A stretch of DNA of 48,839 nucleotides, from contig NZ_JACHXD010000027.1 in assembly GCF_014191875.1 (NCBI RefSeq), forward strand, positions 1 to 48,839. The letters are read 5' to 3'. Below, piece by piece: positions 1 through 6,740 of this stretch (position 1 is its first letter; every line of letters starts with the position of its first letter). Both the position numbers and the translations under genes were made by a program. The DNA is from Pseudoduganella violacea (lineage in GTDB: Bacteria > Pseudomonadota > Gammaproteobacteria > Burkholderiales > Burkholderiaceae_D). Under the pieces are notes generated by a model. The model was not told where the DNA came from. It made no database searches and worked only from the letters and a program-made list of their open reading frames with translations.

Positions 1-36
1 CGTCAAATCGAACGGAAATATGCTTGATCGGCTCAT
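1..36 (-). CDS. possible start of an unidentified gene, cut by the window edge
   Basis: An ATG at 36 reading toward the window edge opens a frame of 12 codons (MSRSSIFPFDLT) that is still open at base 1. An AAAGGTGG-type ribosome binding site lies about 5 bases before it. Nothing in this short stretch identifies the product. It would be the gene directly downstream of the BPSL0067-like gene on the same strand. In proteins of that family the partner gene often encodes an inhibitor or lipoprotein, but that cannot be judged here. Confidence 0.25.
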   Translation of the reverse strand, partial: MSRSSIFPFDLT

Positions 37-82
37 AGTTCCACCTTTTTTGCGCACCAATCTCGCTAAAAGGGTGAATTGA

Positions 83-295
83 TCAGCGCTTCCCTTGGTT
101 CGCGTATCGCCCATTAACGAAAGTGGCGATGGCTGTTCCCTTTTTCAGCAAACGGTTGCCAAAAACAGCAGTTCCTTGTTTCCAGGCGATCGTGGCTGGC
201 GCTCCTGCATATTGACGAACCAATGCGACACATTGGTGATTGCCTACCATTTCCGAATTTTCCAGATCGTCAACTTTCGTGTAGGTGTAGGACAT
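83..295 (-). CDS. BPSL0067-like (NlpC/P60-type) protein, short form, probably truncated
   Basis: This encodes 70 residues with a strong ribosome binding site (AAGGAGA, 6 bases before ATG at 295). Residues 1–66 resemble the N-terminal half of the BPSL0067 family: a G-N-H-Q-C-V-A-L-V segment around residues 18–26 carries the would-be nucleophilic Cys, and residues 55–65 give the typical GTAIATFVNGRY. Full-length members continue with a glycine/histidine segment (GNHAAIY-like) holding the catalytic His, which is missing here because a TGA follows soon after NGRY. Such proteins are thought to be peptidoglycan amidase/hydrolase-like. This copy should be inactive unless the stop is bypassed. Family recognition comes from memory of the motif, so the assignment is moderate. 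Confidence 0.55.
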   Translation of the reverse strand: MSYTYTKVDDLENSEMVGNHQCVALVRQYAGAPATIAWKQGTAVFGNRLLKKGTAIATFVNGRYANQGKR

Positions 296-557
296 CGTGG
301 TTCTCCTTGCTGTAGGAAGTGGGTAGATGTCTTAACTGTAGGACTGATGAGTTGGACGGTTTTTAAGCGAAAATAAACGAAGTGTGAATTTTCCCGAAAA
401 GCAACAAAGCGTAGAAGACGCCCTCGACGCGCAGTACTGCCTGGCTCGTGGGCAGCGCAGATTGATTGCTAGCTGCAGCGGATTTTTATGTTTTTGTCCA
501 GCCGTTGCACCAAGGCAGTTATCTTTTTTAGGGGAGCGCAGCAACGAAAGGTGATTT

Positions 558-1874
558 TCAGCTTTCTGATCCTGCTGAGGCATTGGACTTCACCGCCTGC
601 CGCCGCATCAACGTCTGTACCATTGGGCGCGAATACAAGTGCTCCAACAATTTGGCTTTCTGGCCATCCAGGAGATCGCTTCGTTCAATCAAGGCCGGCC
701 AACGCTCCAAGGCAAGCTGACATACTTTCGAAACTTCTTTGCGAAGCTTGGGTTCCGGAAGTCCGATGTCATTGGCAAATGCGCGCAACTGCTGCGGAGT
801 CAGCCCTTCACGCGACTTCTGTTCTGGCGTGAATCGAAGAGCATGGCCAGAGCCTCGGACATAGACGCAATAGGCCACAATGTCGTAAGCAGGCGAAAGC
901 TCAATTCGGCCATCATCATGGTGCAGAATGCCGATGTTTTTCAGATGGAAGTCGTAATTTCCAAGCAGTTCAGAAACTGCAATGCGTCGCGTGAGTTCCA
1001 GGACTGCTGACTCGCCTAATCCAGTGACGGCCAGCATCATTGCGGCGATATCGGCATAGGTGCCGCCGCTGTACTTATTTTGTGGATCTACTGACAGCAC
1101 TTGAGCAAAGTCCTCGGCGTGCATTCTGCCCGGACAGTCACGGTCGAAGCGCTGCACGGCCAAGAAGTGGGTCGACCGCCCTAATGCGAGTTCCCCCTTA
1201 TTGTCGATCAGGGTCAACGGTTCTAGCGTGGCCTTACACACGGTAACGCCAGCGGCATCGGCCAATTGCAGAGATAAGAGTTCGACTTGCGGCAATAAGT
1301 CGTATTGCGCCGCCGGCAGCTTGCCAATAATGTGACCGGAGTCCAGATGCCGCGCGGCGACAAAGCGTCCACCCTCTTTCACAAGGGCGATTTTGGGCTG
1401 CATGCCACTGAGGGAAATGCCGTCGTCCAGTGGATCATCGATTACCGTCATTTCCACGGAATCGTTATTCTGGGTCACTAAGCGCGCCGTCAATGATTTA
1501 TCGCTTGGGGCTGGCGTCGCATAGACTTTGCCGGGTAGATCGCCTCCGCATGCTGCCAACAGCTCGAAGTGATCATCTTCATCGCACTTCCTCTCCATCG
1601 CGATGTGTTTGCGAAGAATACCCTCGGGTAGTAGGTTCTGGAAGAACGCTGGCAGCCGTCCGTTCCCAGGGGAATTTAGAATGGAGGAGAAGGGATCCAG
1701 TAACAGCGCTGGCGTCTGCGCTGGGTCGGCAGCTTGAAAGGACAGCGACAGCATTGGCCGCTCACGATCATTTGCATAGTCCGGCTCTACGGCCAAACGG
1801 ATGATGTCACCATATTTGAACAGGTGGCCGATTTTTCTCTCACCCAGGCGGATTTCCAAAACACTGAGCTTCAT
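558..1874 (-). CDS. hipA: HipA family serine/threonine kinase toxin
   Basis: The 438-residue protein matches HipA length (about 440). Visible motifs: the ISLSGMQPKIAL loop at residues 153–164, with Ser156 at the place of the regulatory autophosphorylation site; the ATP-binding Lys in HIIGKLP (about 185); AVQRFDRD (239–246) and AEDFAQVL; the kinase catalytic loop GNYDFHLKN (305–313) with Asp308; and the metal-binding LSPAYD with Asp331. All key residues are present, so the toxin looks active. Known HipA proteins phosphorylate Glu-tRNA synthetase (GltX) and cause growth arrest or persistence; the target here is not known. It lies 3 bases downstream of hipB, and its ribosome binding site (AAAGGATGA) lies inside the end of hipB, which suggests translational coupling. 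The codon usage is less GC-rich than in neighbours past the tRNA, consistent with transfer. The 262 bases between this gene and the BPSL0067-like gene hold no convincing gene. Confidence 0.93.
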   Translation of the reverse strand: MKLSVLEIRLGERKIGHLFKYGDIIRLAVEPDYANDRERPMLSLSFQAADPAQTPALLLDPFSSILNSPGNGRLPAFFQNLLPEGILRKHIAMERKCDEDDHFELLAACGGDLPGKVYATPAPSDKSLTARLVTQNNDSVEMTVIDDPLDDGISLSGMQPKIALVKEGGRFVAARHLDSGHIIGKLPAAQYDLLPQVELLSLQLADAAGVTVCKATLEPLTLIDNKGELALGRSTHFLAVQRFDRDCPGRMHAEDFAQVLSVDPQNKYSGGTYADIAAMMLAVTGLGESAVLELTRRIAVSELLGNYDFHLKNIGILHHDDGRIELSPAYDIVAYCVYVRGSGHALRFTPEQKSREGLTPQQLRAFANDIGLPEPKLRKEVSKVCQLALERWPALIERSDLLDGQKAKLLEHLYSRPMVQTLMRRQAVKSNASAGSES

Positions 1875-1877
1875 TCA

Positions 1878-2183
1878 TCATCCTTTTGAGATGAGTCGCT
1901 GGGGTCGCTCTCGAACAGCATCGGCCAAGGTCTTTACCTGTGGCGTGGGAGCGGCAGGTGGCGCGATGCTTGCGGATATTGCATTGGGGATAAGTACAAG
2001 ATCCAGTTCAAGTTCATGTGCTATCGCGATGAGGGTTGAGAGCTTGGAGTCTTTCAAACCGGATAGCGCCGCACGGATGGATACCGCCGTGAGGCCCGTT
2101 CGGCGTTCGAGTTCTGCGGTTGTAAGCTTGCGCTCCCGCTTGGCTGATCGCAGGGTTTCAGCGATTCTTTGGGCTATCTTCAT
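1878..2183 (-). CDS. hipB: HipB-like helix-turn-helix antitoxin
   Basis: This 101-residue protein has an Xre/Cro-type helix-turn-helix in residues 3–58 (IAETLRSAKRERKLTTAELERRTGLTA, split here only by eye), followed by a Pro/Ala-rich C-terminal tail (about 65–101). In HipBA systems the antitoxin dimer binds operators upstream of the operon and neutralises HipA. ATG at 2183 has no clear Shine-Dalgarno sequence, because a GATA-N6-TATC operator half-sites sits directly in front of it (2187–2200). Low initiation or a short leader is likely. Promoter and four operator copies lie just upstream. The C-terminal tail is longer than in E. coli HipB (88 residues). Confidence 0.9.
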   Translation of the reverse strand: MKIAQRIAETLRSAKRERKLTTAELERRTGLTAVSIRAALSGLKDSKLSTLIAIAHELELDLVLIPNAISASIAPPAAPTPQVKTLADAVRERPQRLISKG

Positions 2184-2186
2184 ATG

Positions 2187-2293
2187 GATACTTAGCTATC
2201 TGATTTGATTATTCATGATAGTCCGGTATCGATTTTAGTTCAAGAAATCGCATACTTTGCTATCTGAATGGTGAATTTCGATACTTTGATATC
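2187..2293. promoter_or_regulatory. four GATA-N6-TATC operator copies of hipBA
   Basis: Four palindromic copies are visible at 2187–2200 (GATACTTAGCTATC), 2217–2230 (GATAGTCCGGTATC), 2251–2264 (CATACTTTGCTATC, one mismatch) and 2280–2293 (GATACTTTGATATC). Centre-to-centre distances are 30, 34 and 29 bases, near three helical turns, so the copies face roughly the same side of the DNA. Their position over the promoter and leader of hipBA makes them the likely HipB binding sites, analogous to the multiple spaced operators of E. coli hipBA, although the consensus differs. Confidence 0.7.
2215..2243 (-). promoter_or_regulatory. hipBA promoter
   Basis: Read on the minus strand, TTGAAC (2243–2238) and TATCAT (2220–2215) are separated by exactly 17 bases, a good sigma-70 fit. 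Transcription would start near 2208, giving a leader of about 25 bases before hipB. Operator copy 2 (2217–2230) fills the spacer and overlaps the -10 element, so repressor binding there should block RNA polymerase. Confidence 0.65.
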
Positions 2294-2374
2294 CTAACAA
2301 GGAAACAACTAATGTGGGGATTTTTTGGATGTTTGCTGGTTTGTTACTTAAAAGCAATTGATTGGGAGATGGGA

Positions 2375-2494
2375 CGCGCGCCTTCGGCGCGCGGGGCTGC
2401 CCGCGCAGCGGGCAGCAAACGGGCGATTCGAAGAGGGCTGGGCCAGTAGGCCCAGCCCTTCGAAACTCACACGGGGAGCGCGCAGGCGCTCCCC
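2375..2494. repeat. cluster of four GC-rich hairpins
   Basis: Four consecutive inverted repeats fill this stretch: 2375–2393 (8-bp stem, 3-base loop), 2396–2416 (perfect 9-bp stem GCTGCCCGC, 3-base loop), 2427–2464 (16-bp stem with a 2-base bulge, loop AGTA) and 2473–2494 (perfect 9-bp stem GGGGAGCGC, 4-base loop). They sit between the AT-rich hipBA promoter region and the tRNA-Ser terminator. No coding potential is evident. None has a clear T-tract, so simple terminators are less likely than a REP/BIME-like element. Confidence 0.7.
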
Positions 2495-2495
2495 T

Positions 2496-2558
2496 CGCTT
2501 CCGCCAGGCAATAAAAAAACCGCCTGACGGCGGTTTGTTTTATTTCCTGGCGGAAGCG
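2496..2558. repeat. 63-base near-perfect inverted repeat including the tRNA-Ser 3' end
   Basis: The left arm 2496–2524 is nearly complementary to the right arm 2529–2558 with a 4-base loop (TGAC). The outer 13 bp are perfect: CGCTTCCGCCAGG at 2496–2508 against 2546–2558. The right outer arm is the acceptor stem, discriminator and CCA of tRNA-Ser plus two bases. The inner part is the tRNA terminator. Only one mismatch, one bulged T (2541) and one further mismatch break the whole duplex. Confidence 0.8.
2513..2535 (-). terminator. intrinsic terminator of tRNA-Ser
   Basis: On the minus strand the stem AACCGCC / GGCGGTT with a 4-base loop is followed by a run of seven T (plus-strand A at 2513–2519). 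It starts 13 bases after the CCA end of the tRNA. An AT-rich tract on the other side (GTTTTATTT) could let it act in both directions. Confidence 0.8.
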
Positions 2559-2637
2559 GTGAGATTCGAACTCACGAACGGTTTAACCCGTCGGCAGTTT
2601 TCAAGACTGCTGCCTTCAACCACTCGGCCACGCTTCC
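2548..2637 (-). tRNA. tRNA-Ser (anticodon UGA)
   Basis: The 90-nt gene has the acceptor stem GGAAGCG/CGCTTCC, discriminator G and encoded CCA at 2550–2548. The anticodon stem GCAGT/ACTGC closes the loop CTTGAAA, giving anticodon TGA. A long variable arm (CCGACGGGTTAAACCGTTCG region) marks it as a class II serine tRNA, and TTCGAAT in the T-loop is standard. The accessory hipBA segment begins just beyond its 3' end, as is common for islands at tRNA genes. Confidence 0.96.
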
Positions 2638-2648
2638 TGAAGGCCTGC

Positions 2649-2680
2649 ATTATACAGATTTCACCGTCGCTTGCCACCAA
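2649..2680 (-). promoter_or_regulatory. probable tRNA-Ser promoter
   Basis: A perfect TATAAT -10 element (minus strand 2654–2649) lies 11 bases before the tRNA 5' end. The -35 region is weak (TTGGTG at 2680–2675 with a long spacer, or GTGGCA at 17 bases). It sits in the 44-base gap after the stop codon of the GGDEF-EAL gene, so the tRNA need not depend on read-through. Confidence 0.5.
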
Positions 2681-2681
2681 C

Positions 2682-4724
2682 TCATCCCTCGCGTCCCCAG
2701 CTTTCCTTGAGTGCTTTTTCAAATTCAGCCGCCGGCAGGGGTTTGGAGAACAAATACCCCTGCACTTCATCGCAGCCTGAATCTTTGAGGAAGGCCAGCT
2801 GCTCGACCGTCTCCACGCCTTCCGCAATCACCTTATGCTTGAGCTGCTGCGCGATGCTGATGATGGTGCTGGCAATCGCACAGTCGTTGGCATCCGTCGG
2901 GATGCCGGTGGTGAAGGAGCGGTCGATCTTGAGCGTGTCGATGGGGAAGCGCTTGAGGTACGAGAGGCTGGAGTAGCCGGTGCCGAAATCGTCCAGCGAT
3001 AGGGTCACGCCTAGCGCGGTGATGCGGTCCATGATGCCGATCACGCGGTCGATATTGTGCATCAGCGTGCTCTCGGTGATCTCGAGTTCCAGCCACGAGG
3101 GTTCCAGGCCGTAGCGTTGCAGCGTGTCGCGCACGCGCCCCGGCAAGGCGGAGGTGAATTCGCGCGCGGAGACGTTCACCGCCAGGCGGATCGGCGGCAG
3201 CCCGGCTTCTTTCCAGGCTTGGGCCTGGGCGCAGGCGGCTTCCAGTACCCATTCGCCGAGCTGCACCACCAGACCCGTGGCTTCGGCCAGGGGGATGAAT
3301 TCGGCGGGCGGCACCATGCCGCGTTCGGGATGGTGCCAGCGCACCAGCGCTTCGGCGCCGATGATGTGACCTGTCTGGATGGAGAATTTGGGCTGGTAGT
3401 GCAGCATCAGTTGGCCGTTGCCGAGCGCGTGGCGCAGGCCGGATTCGACGCGCATGCGTTCCTGCATGCCCTGGTTCATGTCCTGGCTGTAAAACGCGAC
3501 ATGCTCGCCGTCGCCCGTGCCTTGCTTGGCGCGGTACATGGCGATGTCGGCCAGGCGCAGCAGCGTCTCGGCGTCACCGCCGTCTTGCGGATAGACGCTG
3601 ATGCCGATGCTGGCGCCCACGCGCAGATCGTGGCCGTCGATCATGAAGGGTTCGTTCAGCGCTGCGAGCAGCTTGTGCGCGACCATGCTGGCTTCGTAAT
3701 GCTGGCCCAGTTCGAACAGGCCGACGGCGAATTCGTCGCCGCCCAGGCGCGCCACCACGTCCTGCTCGCGCAGCACGTGGCGGAAGCGTTGCGCCACTTC
3801 ACGCAGCAGCTCGTCGCCAGTCTTGCGGCCCAGGGTGTCGTTAATCAGCTTGAAGCGGTTCAAGTCGATGAACAGCACGCAGCCATGCAGCTTGCTGCGC
3901 TGGGCCACCGTCAGCGCCTGGTCCACCAGCTTGGTGAGCAGGGTGCGGTTGGGCAGATTGGTGAGCGCGTCGTAGTACGCCAGGTGGTGGATGCGTTCTT
4001 CCGCCAGCTTGCGCTCGGTGATGTCGGTCAAATAGGCGATCAGGCCGATGGAGCGGTCATCCATATCGCACAGCGGCGACAGCGAGAGACTGGCCCAGAA
4101 GACTTCGCCGGATTTCTTGCGGCGCCGGACTTCCATCAGCCGCCCGCCCTGTTCCAGGAAATTGTCGTGGAAGGAGGCGTCTTCGTCGTCGTACAGGAAG
4201 AGGATGTTGCGGCCCACCGCTTCCACCGCGCTGTAGCCGAACAGGCGCTCGGCGCCTTTGTTCCAGCTGGTGATGAAGCCGTTCAGGTCCATGGTCAGCA
4301 CGGATTCGTGGATCTGCTCCAGGATCTGCGACTGGTGCTGGAGCTGGGCTTCAACCTGCACATAGGCGTGCGTGGTGCGCTGGGCAACGGAGTGCACTTG
4401 CAGCACGCTGGCGGCCAGGGTCGCGAGGCTGGCCAGGTGCTGGCTGTCGGCGTCGCTGTAGCCGCTGCGGCCCGATACTTCGAAGCGGCCGAAGTAGTGT
4501 TCGTCGAAGCGCACTTCCTGGCGCAGGCCTTCGCCGGTGCCCAGCAAGAGCATGGCTTCTTCTTCGCCCGCCGGCACGTAGCGGCCTTCGGGACTGTTCA
4601 TGACGCTGCGGGCGATCCGTCCGAGTTCTTCGGCTAGGACTGGTCCTCGCAGGCGCAGCACCGCGTCGCAGAGTGCCGCGCTGTTGCCCAGGAAGTCGGA
4701 GACCGGATGCGCCAGCGTGTTCAT
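2682..4724 (-). CDS. PAS-GGDEF-EAL cyclic di-GMP turnover protein
   Basis: The 680-residue protein has an N-terminal region of about 120 residues without recognised fold (possibly GAF-like), a PAS domain (about 130–255, ITSWNKGAERLFGY), a GGDEF domain (about 255–425) with intact LGGDEF near residue 327, and an EAL domain (about 435–675) with EALVRW, ELEITES, DDFGTGYSS, KIDRSF and AEGVET. Both catalytic sites look intact, so it may make and break cyclic di-GMP, with the PAS domain setting the balance. No membrane segment is seen, so it is cytosolic. Its ATG overlaps the stop of the upstream HDOD gene (ATGA, 4721–4724), which means coupled translation. Confidence 0.92.
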   Translation of the reverse strand: MNTLAHPVSDFLGNSAALCDAVLRLRGPVLAEELGRIARSVMNSPEGRYVPAGEEEAMLLLGTGEGLRQEVRFDEHYFGRFEVSGRSGYSDADSQHLASLATLAASVLQVHSVAQRTTHAYVQVEAQLQHQSQILEQIHESVLTMDLNGFITSWNKGAERLFGYSAVEAVGRNILFLYDDEDASFHDNFLEQGGRLMEVRRRKKSGEVFWASLSLSPLCDMDDRSIGLIAYLTDITERKLAEERIHHLAYYDALTNLPNRTLLTKLVDQALTVAQRSKLHGCVLFIDLNRFKLINDTLGRKTGDELLREVAQRFRHVLREQDVVARLGGDEFAVGLFELGQHYEASMVAHKLLAALNEPFMIDGHDLRVGASIGISVYPQDGGDAETLLRLADIAMYRAKQGTGDGEHVAFYSQDMNQGMQERMRVESGLRHALGNGQLMLHYQPKFSIQTGHIIGAEALVRWHHPERGMVPPAEFIPLAEATGLVVQLGEWVLEAACAQAQAWKEAGLPPIRLAVNVSAREFTSALPGRVRDTLQRYGLEPSWLELEITESTLMHNIDRVIGIMDRITALGVTLSLDDFGTGYSSLSYLKRFPIDTLKIDRSFTTGIPTDANDCAIASTIISIAQQLKHKVIAEGVETVEQLAFLKDSGCDEVQGYLFSKPLPAAEFEKALKESWGREG

Positions 4725-5893
4725 AGATTCCTGCTGACCTGGATCGCCCAGTGGTAGGCCTGCAGCAGGCCGCGCCAGTGGGTTTCTGTGTCGATGCCCA
4801 ATGCCTGCAGGCGGGCGGGATCGGGACGTTCGGTTTCCGTCAGGGCCAGCATATCGCCCAGCGGGCCGGCGCGGTCAAGCAAGGCGCGCACCACGTCGAG
4901 GTCGAGACTGAGGGCGCTGACGATTTCCGTCATCGGCATGCCGAGCAAGACGTCGAGCAGGCTGAAAACGCCGGCGACGAAGGCCATGTCTTGCGCGTCG
5001 CGGTCGCCGCCGCGCTCCCTGCTCAGGAATTCCATTTGCGCGCCGCGCACGGCGGCCAGCGGCAGCAACGCGTTGGCGCCGCCGTCGTCCTGCTGGCGCG
5101 CGTAGAGCAGCAGCTGCAGCCAGCGCTGCAATTGGCGCCGGCCCAGCACATTAATGGCCTGGGTGAAGCTGTGGATCGGCGCGGGCGGCGCGAACGCGGC
5201 GGAGTTGACCAGCTTGAGCAGATGGTAGGCCAGCGCGGGGTCCTGCTTGAGCAGGATTTCCAGTTCGCGCGAGTCGGCGTCGCGCGCCAGCAGCCCAAGC
5301 AGGGCAAGCAGGCGTTTGCGCGAGGTGCCATCGCTATTGGGCGCTTCGGCCGCGCCCTCGCGGCTGTACGCGCCGCTGAACCAGGAGAAGCCGGCGCTGC
5401 GCCAGTTTGCCAGGCAGGCTTTGTCGGCCACATTGCTGACCCAGTGCGGACCGGCCAGCGTCAGGATCGAGACCATCGACGGCAGGCCGCCGCCGGCATC
5501 GGCCGACAAGGCGCGCATGCCAGCCTTGCCCGCATCGAGGCCGGCTTCGCCATCGACCATCAGGCGGAAGCCGCGTTCGGCCAGCGCGCGGCACCGGTTC
5601 TGTACCTCATTCCTGGCGCAGGCGGCGGCGGGAACACGCAAGATGGTGTGCTGGGCCGGCAGGCTGGCGGCCAGCGCTTCATCCACATGCAGCGGGTCGT
5701 CGAGGGAGACGATGAAATCGAGCGGCGCCAGCGCGGCGCGCATGTCCGGATAGGCAAATAGCTGTGCCAAGGCTGGCGCGGCCAGCCCGGCTTGGGGAGT
5801 GAGATGGAAAGCCAGTGCCACCCATTGATGCTGGGCGTTGGACACCGCTTGCAATCCCACGAGCGGGAAGGTACTTGAATCAGATGCGGACAT
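4721..5893 (-). CDS. EAL-like/HDOD signalling protein
   Basis: The chosen start is ATG at 5893 (390 residues) with GAGAAA just upstream; an extension to TTG at 5932 is possible but lacks a better site. The N-terminal half (to about residue 180) resembles a degenerate EAL fold: none of the catalytic motifs E-A-L, DDFG or AEGVE is present. The C-terminal part (from about 194) is a HDOD domain with LLKQDPALAYHLLKLVNSAAF and INVLGRRQLQRWLQLLLYA. Such YuxH/CdgJ-like proteins act as non-enzymatic partners in cyclic di-GMP, motility or stress signalling. The coupling with the GGDEF-EAL gene downstream suggests the two proteins work together. The 211 bases upstream (5894–6104) show no gene. Confidence 0.85.
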   Translation of the reverse strand: MSASDSSTFPLVGLQAVSNAQHQWVALAFHLTPQAGLAAPALAQLFAYPDMRAALAPLDFIVSLDDPLHVDEALAASLPAQHTILRVPAAACARNEVQNRCRALAERGFRLMVDGEAGLDAGKAGMRALSADAGGGLPSMVSILTLAGPHWVSNVADKACLANWRSAGFSWFSGAYSREGAAEAPNSDGTSRKRLLALLGLLARDADSRELEILLKQDPALAYHLLKLVNSAAFAPPAPIHSFTQAINVLGRRQLQRWLQLLLYARQQDDGGANALLPLAAVRGAQMEFLSRERGGDRDAQDMAFVAGVFSLLDVLLGMPMTEIVSALSLDLDVVRALLDRAGPLGDMLALTETERPDPARLQALGIDTETHWRGLLQAYHWAIQVSRNL

Positions 5894-6104
5894 CAGTTTC
5901 TCGGTGTGGTTATGCGTCAAATGGTAGAACAAGTATTAACTCTAAGCAACCATTTTTCATCGACGCAACGCACCCCAGACCTTTATCTCAAACTATGAAA
6001 GTGGCGCCGGCGAACCGGACGCAGGAATATACCAGAAATTGTCGAAGAAACCATGAGCCGCCTACTAGAGTGCAAGCTCAAAATTTTGCTCTTGCGCGGC
6101 GCGC

Positions 6105-6737
6105 CTATTCCGGCTTGCGGCCCTCGAATTGCACATGCTGGACGGCGTACTTGATCAGCTCCGCCTGGCCTTCGATGCCCAGCTTGCGCTTGATGTTCAG
6201 GCGGTGGGTTTCCACCGTGCGCACGCTCAGGTCAAGGTCGCGCGCGATCTGCTTGTTTGACTGGCCGTTGGCGATATGCTGCAGGACTTCGTGCTCGCGC
6301 GACGTCAGCTGGTTGTCCTGGTTCTGCGGGCGGGCCAGTTGGCGCGCCAGCGCGGCGCTGTAGTAGATCCCGCCCGACATCACGGTTTCGATCGCCACCA
6401 CAATGTCCTTGCCCGGCGCGTCCTTCAGCACGTAGCCGCGCGCGCCGGCCTGGATCGCCTGCGATACATATTCCAGCTTGTCGTGCATGGACAGTATCAG
6501 CACGGCGATATCCGGGAAGCGATCGCGGAACTGGGCCGTGGCCTCGATGCCGTTCACGCCTCGCATATTGATATCCATAAGAACCAGGTCGGGCCTCTGC
6601 ACGCTGGCCTGTTCCAGCGCCTCGGCCGCGCCGCCCGCCTCGGCCACCACTTCGAACTGCGGCATAGCCTCCAGCCGCGCGCGCAAGCCGTCGCGCACGA
6701 GGGGATGGTCGTCCACCAGCAGTATCCTGATCGTCAT
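6105..6737 (-). CDS. NarL/FixJ-family response regulator
   Basis: The 210-residue regulator has a receiver domain (1–120) with the acidic pair Asp9/Asp10, phospho-acceptor Asp55 (LVLMDINMRG), Ser83 and Lys105 (GYVLKDA). A LuxR-type helix-turn-helix follows in 143–203 (LTSREHEVLQHIANGQSNKQIA...TVETH). It starts 3 bases after the stop of the Cache kinase gene, so the two form an operon. The divergent cstA-type transporter gene is an obvious candidate target, which is inference from position. Confidence 0.93.
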   Translation of the reverse strand: MTIRILLVDDHPLVRDGLRARLEAMPQFEVVAEAGGAAEALEQASVQRPDLVLMDINMRGVNGIEATAQFRDRFPDIAVLILSMHDKLEYVSQAIQAGARGYVLKDAPGKDIVVAIETVMSGGIYYSAALARQLARPQNQDNQLTSREHEVLQHIANGQSNKQIARDLDLSVRTVETHRLNIKRKLGIEGQAELIKYAVQHVQFEGRKPE

Positions 6738-6740
6738 AAG

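Noticed and set aside
2496..2508. copy of the tRNA-Ser 3' end as an att site
   Set aside because: The copy is inverted relative to the tRNA, while island att sites are direct repeats; treated as part of a hairpin.
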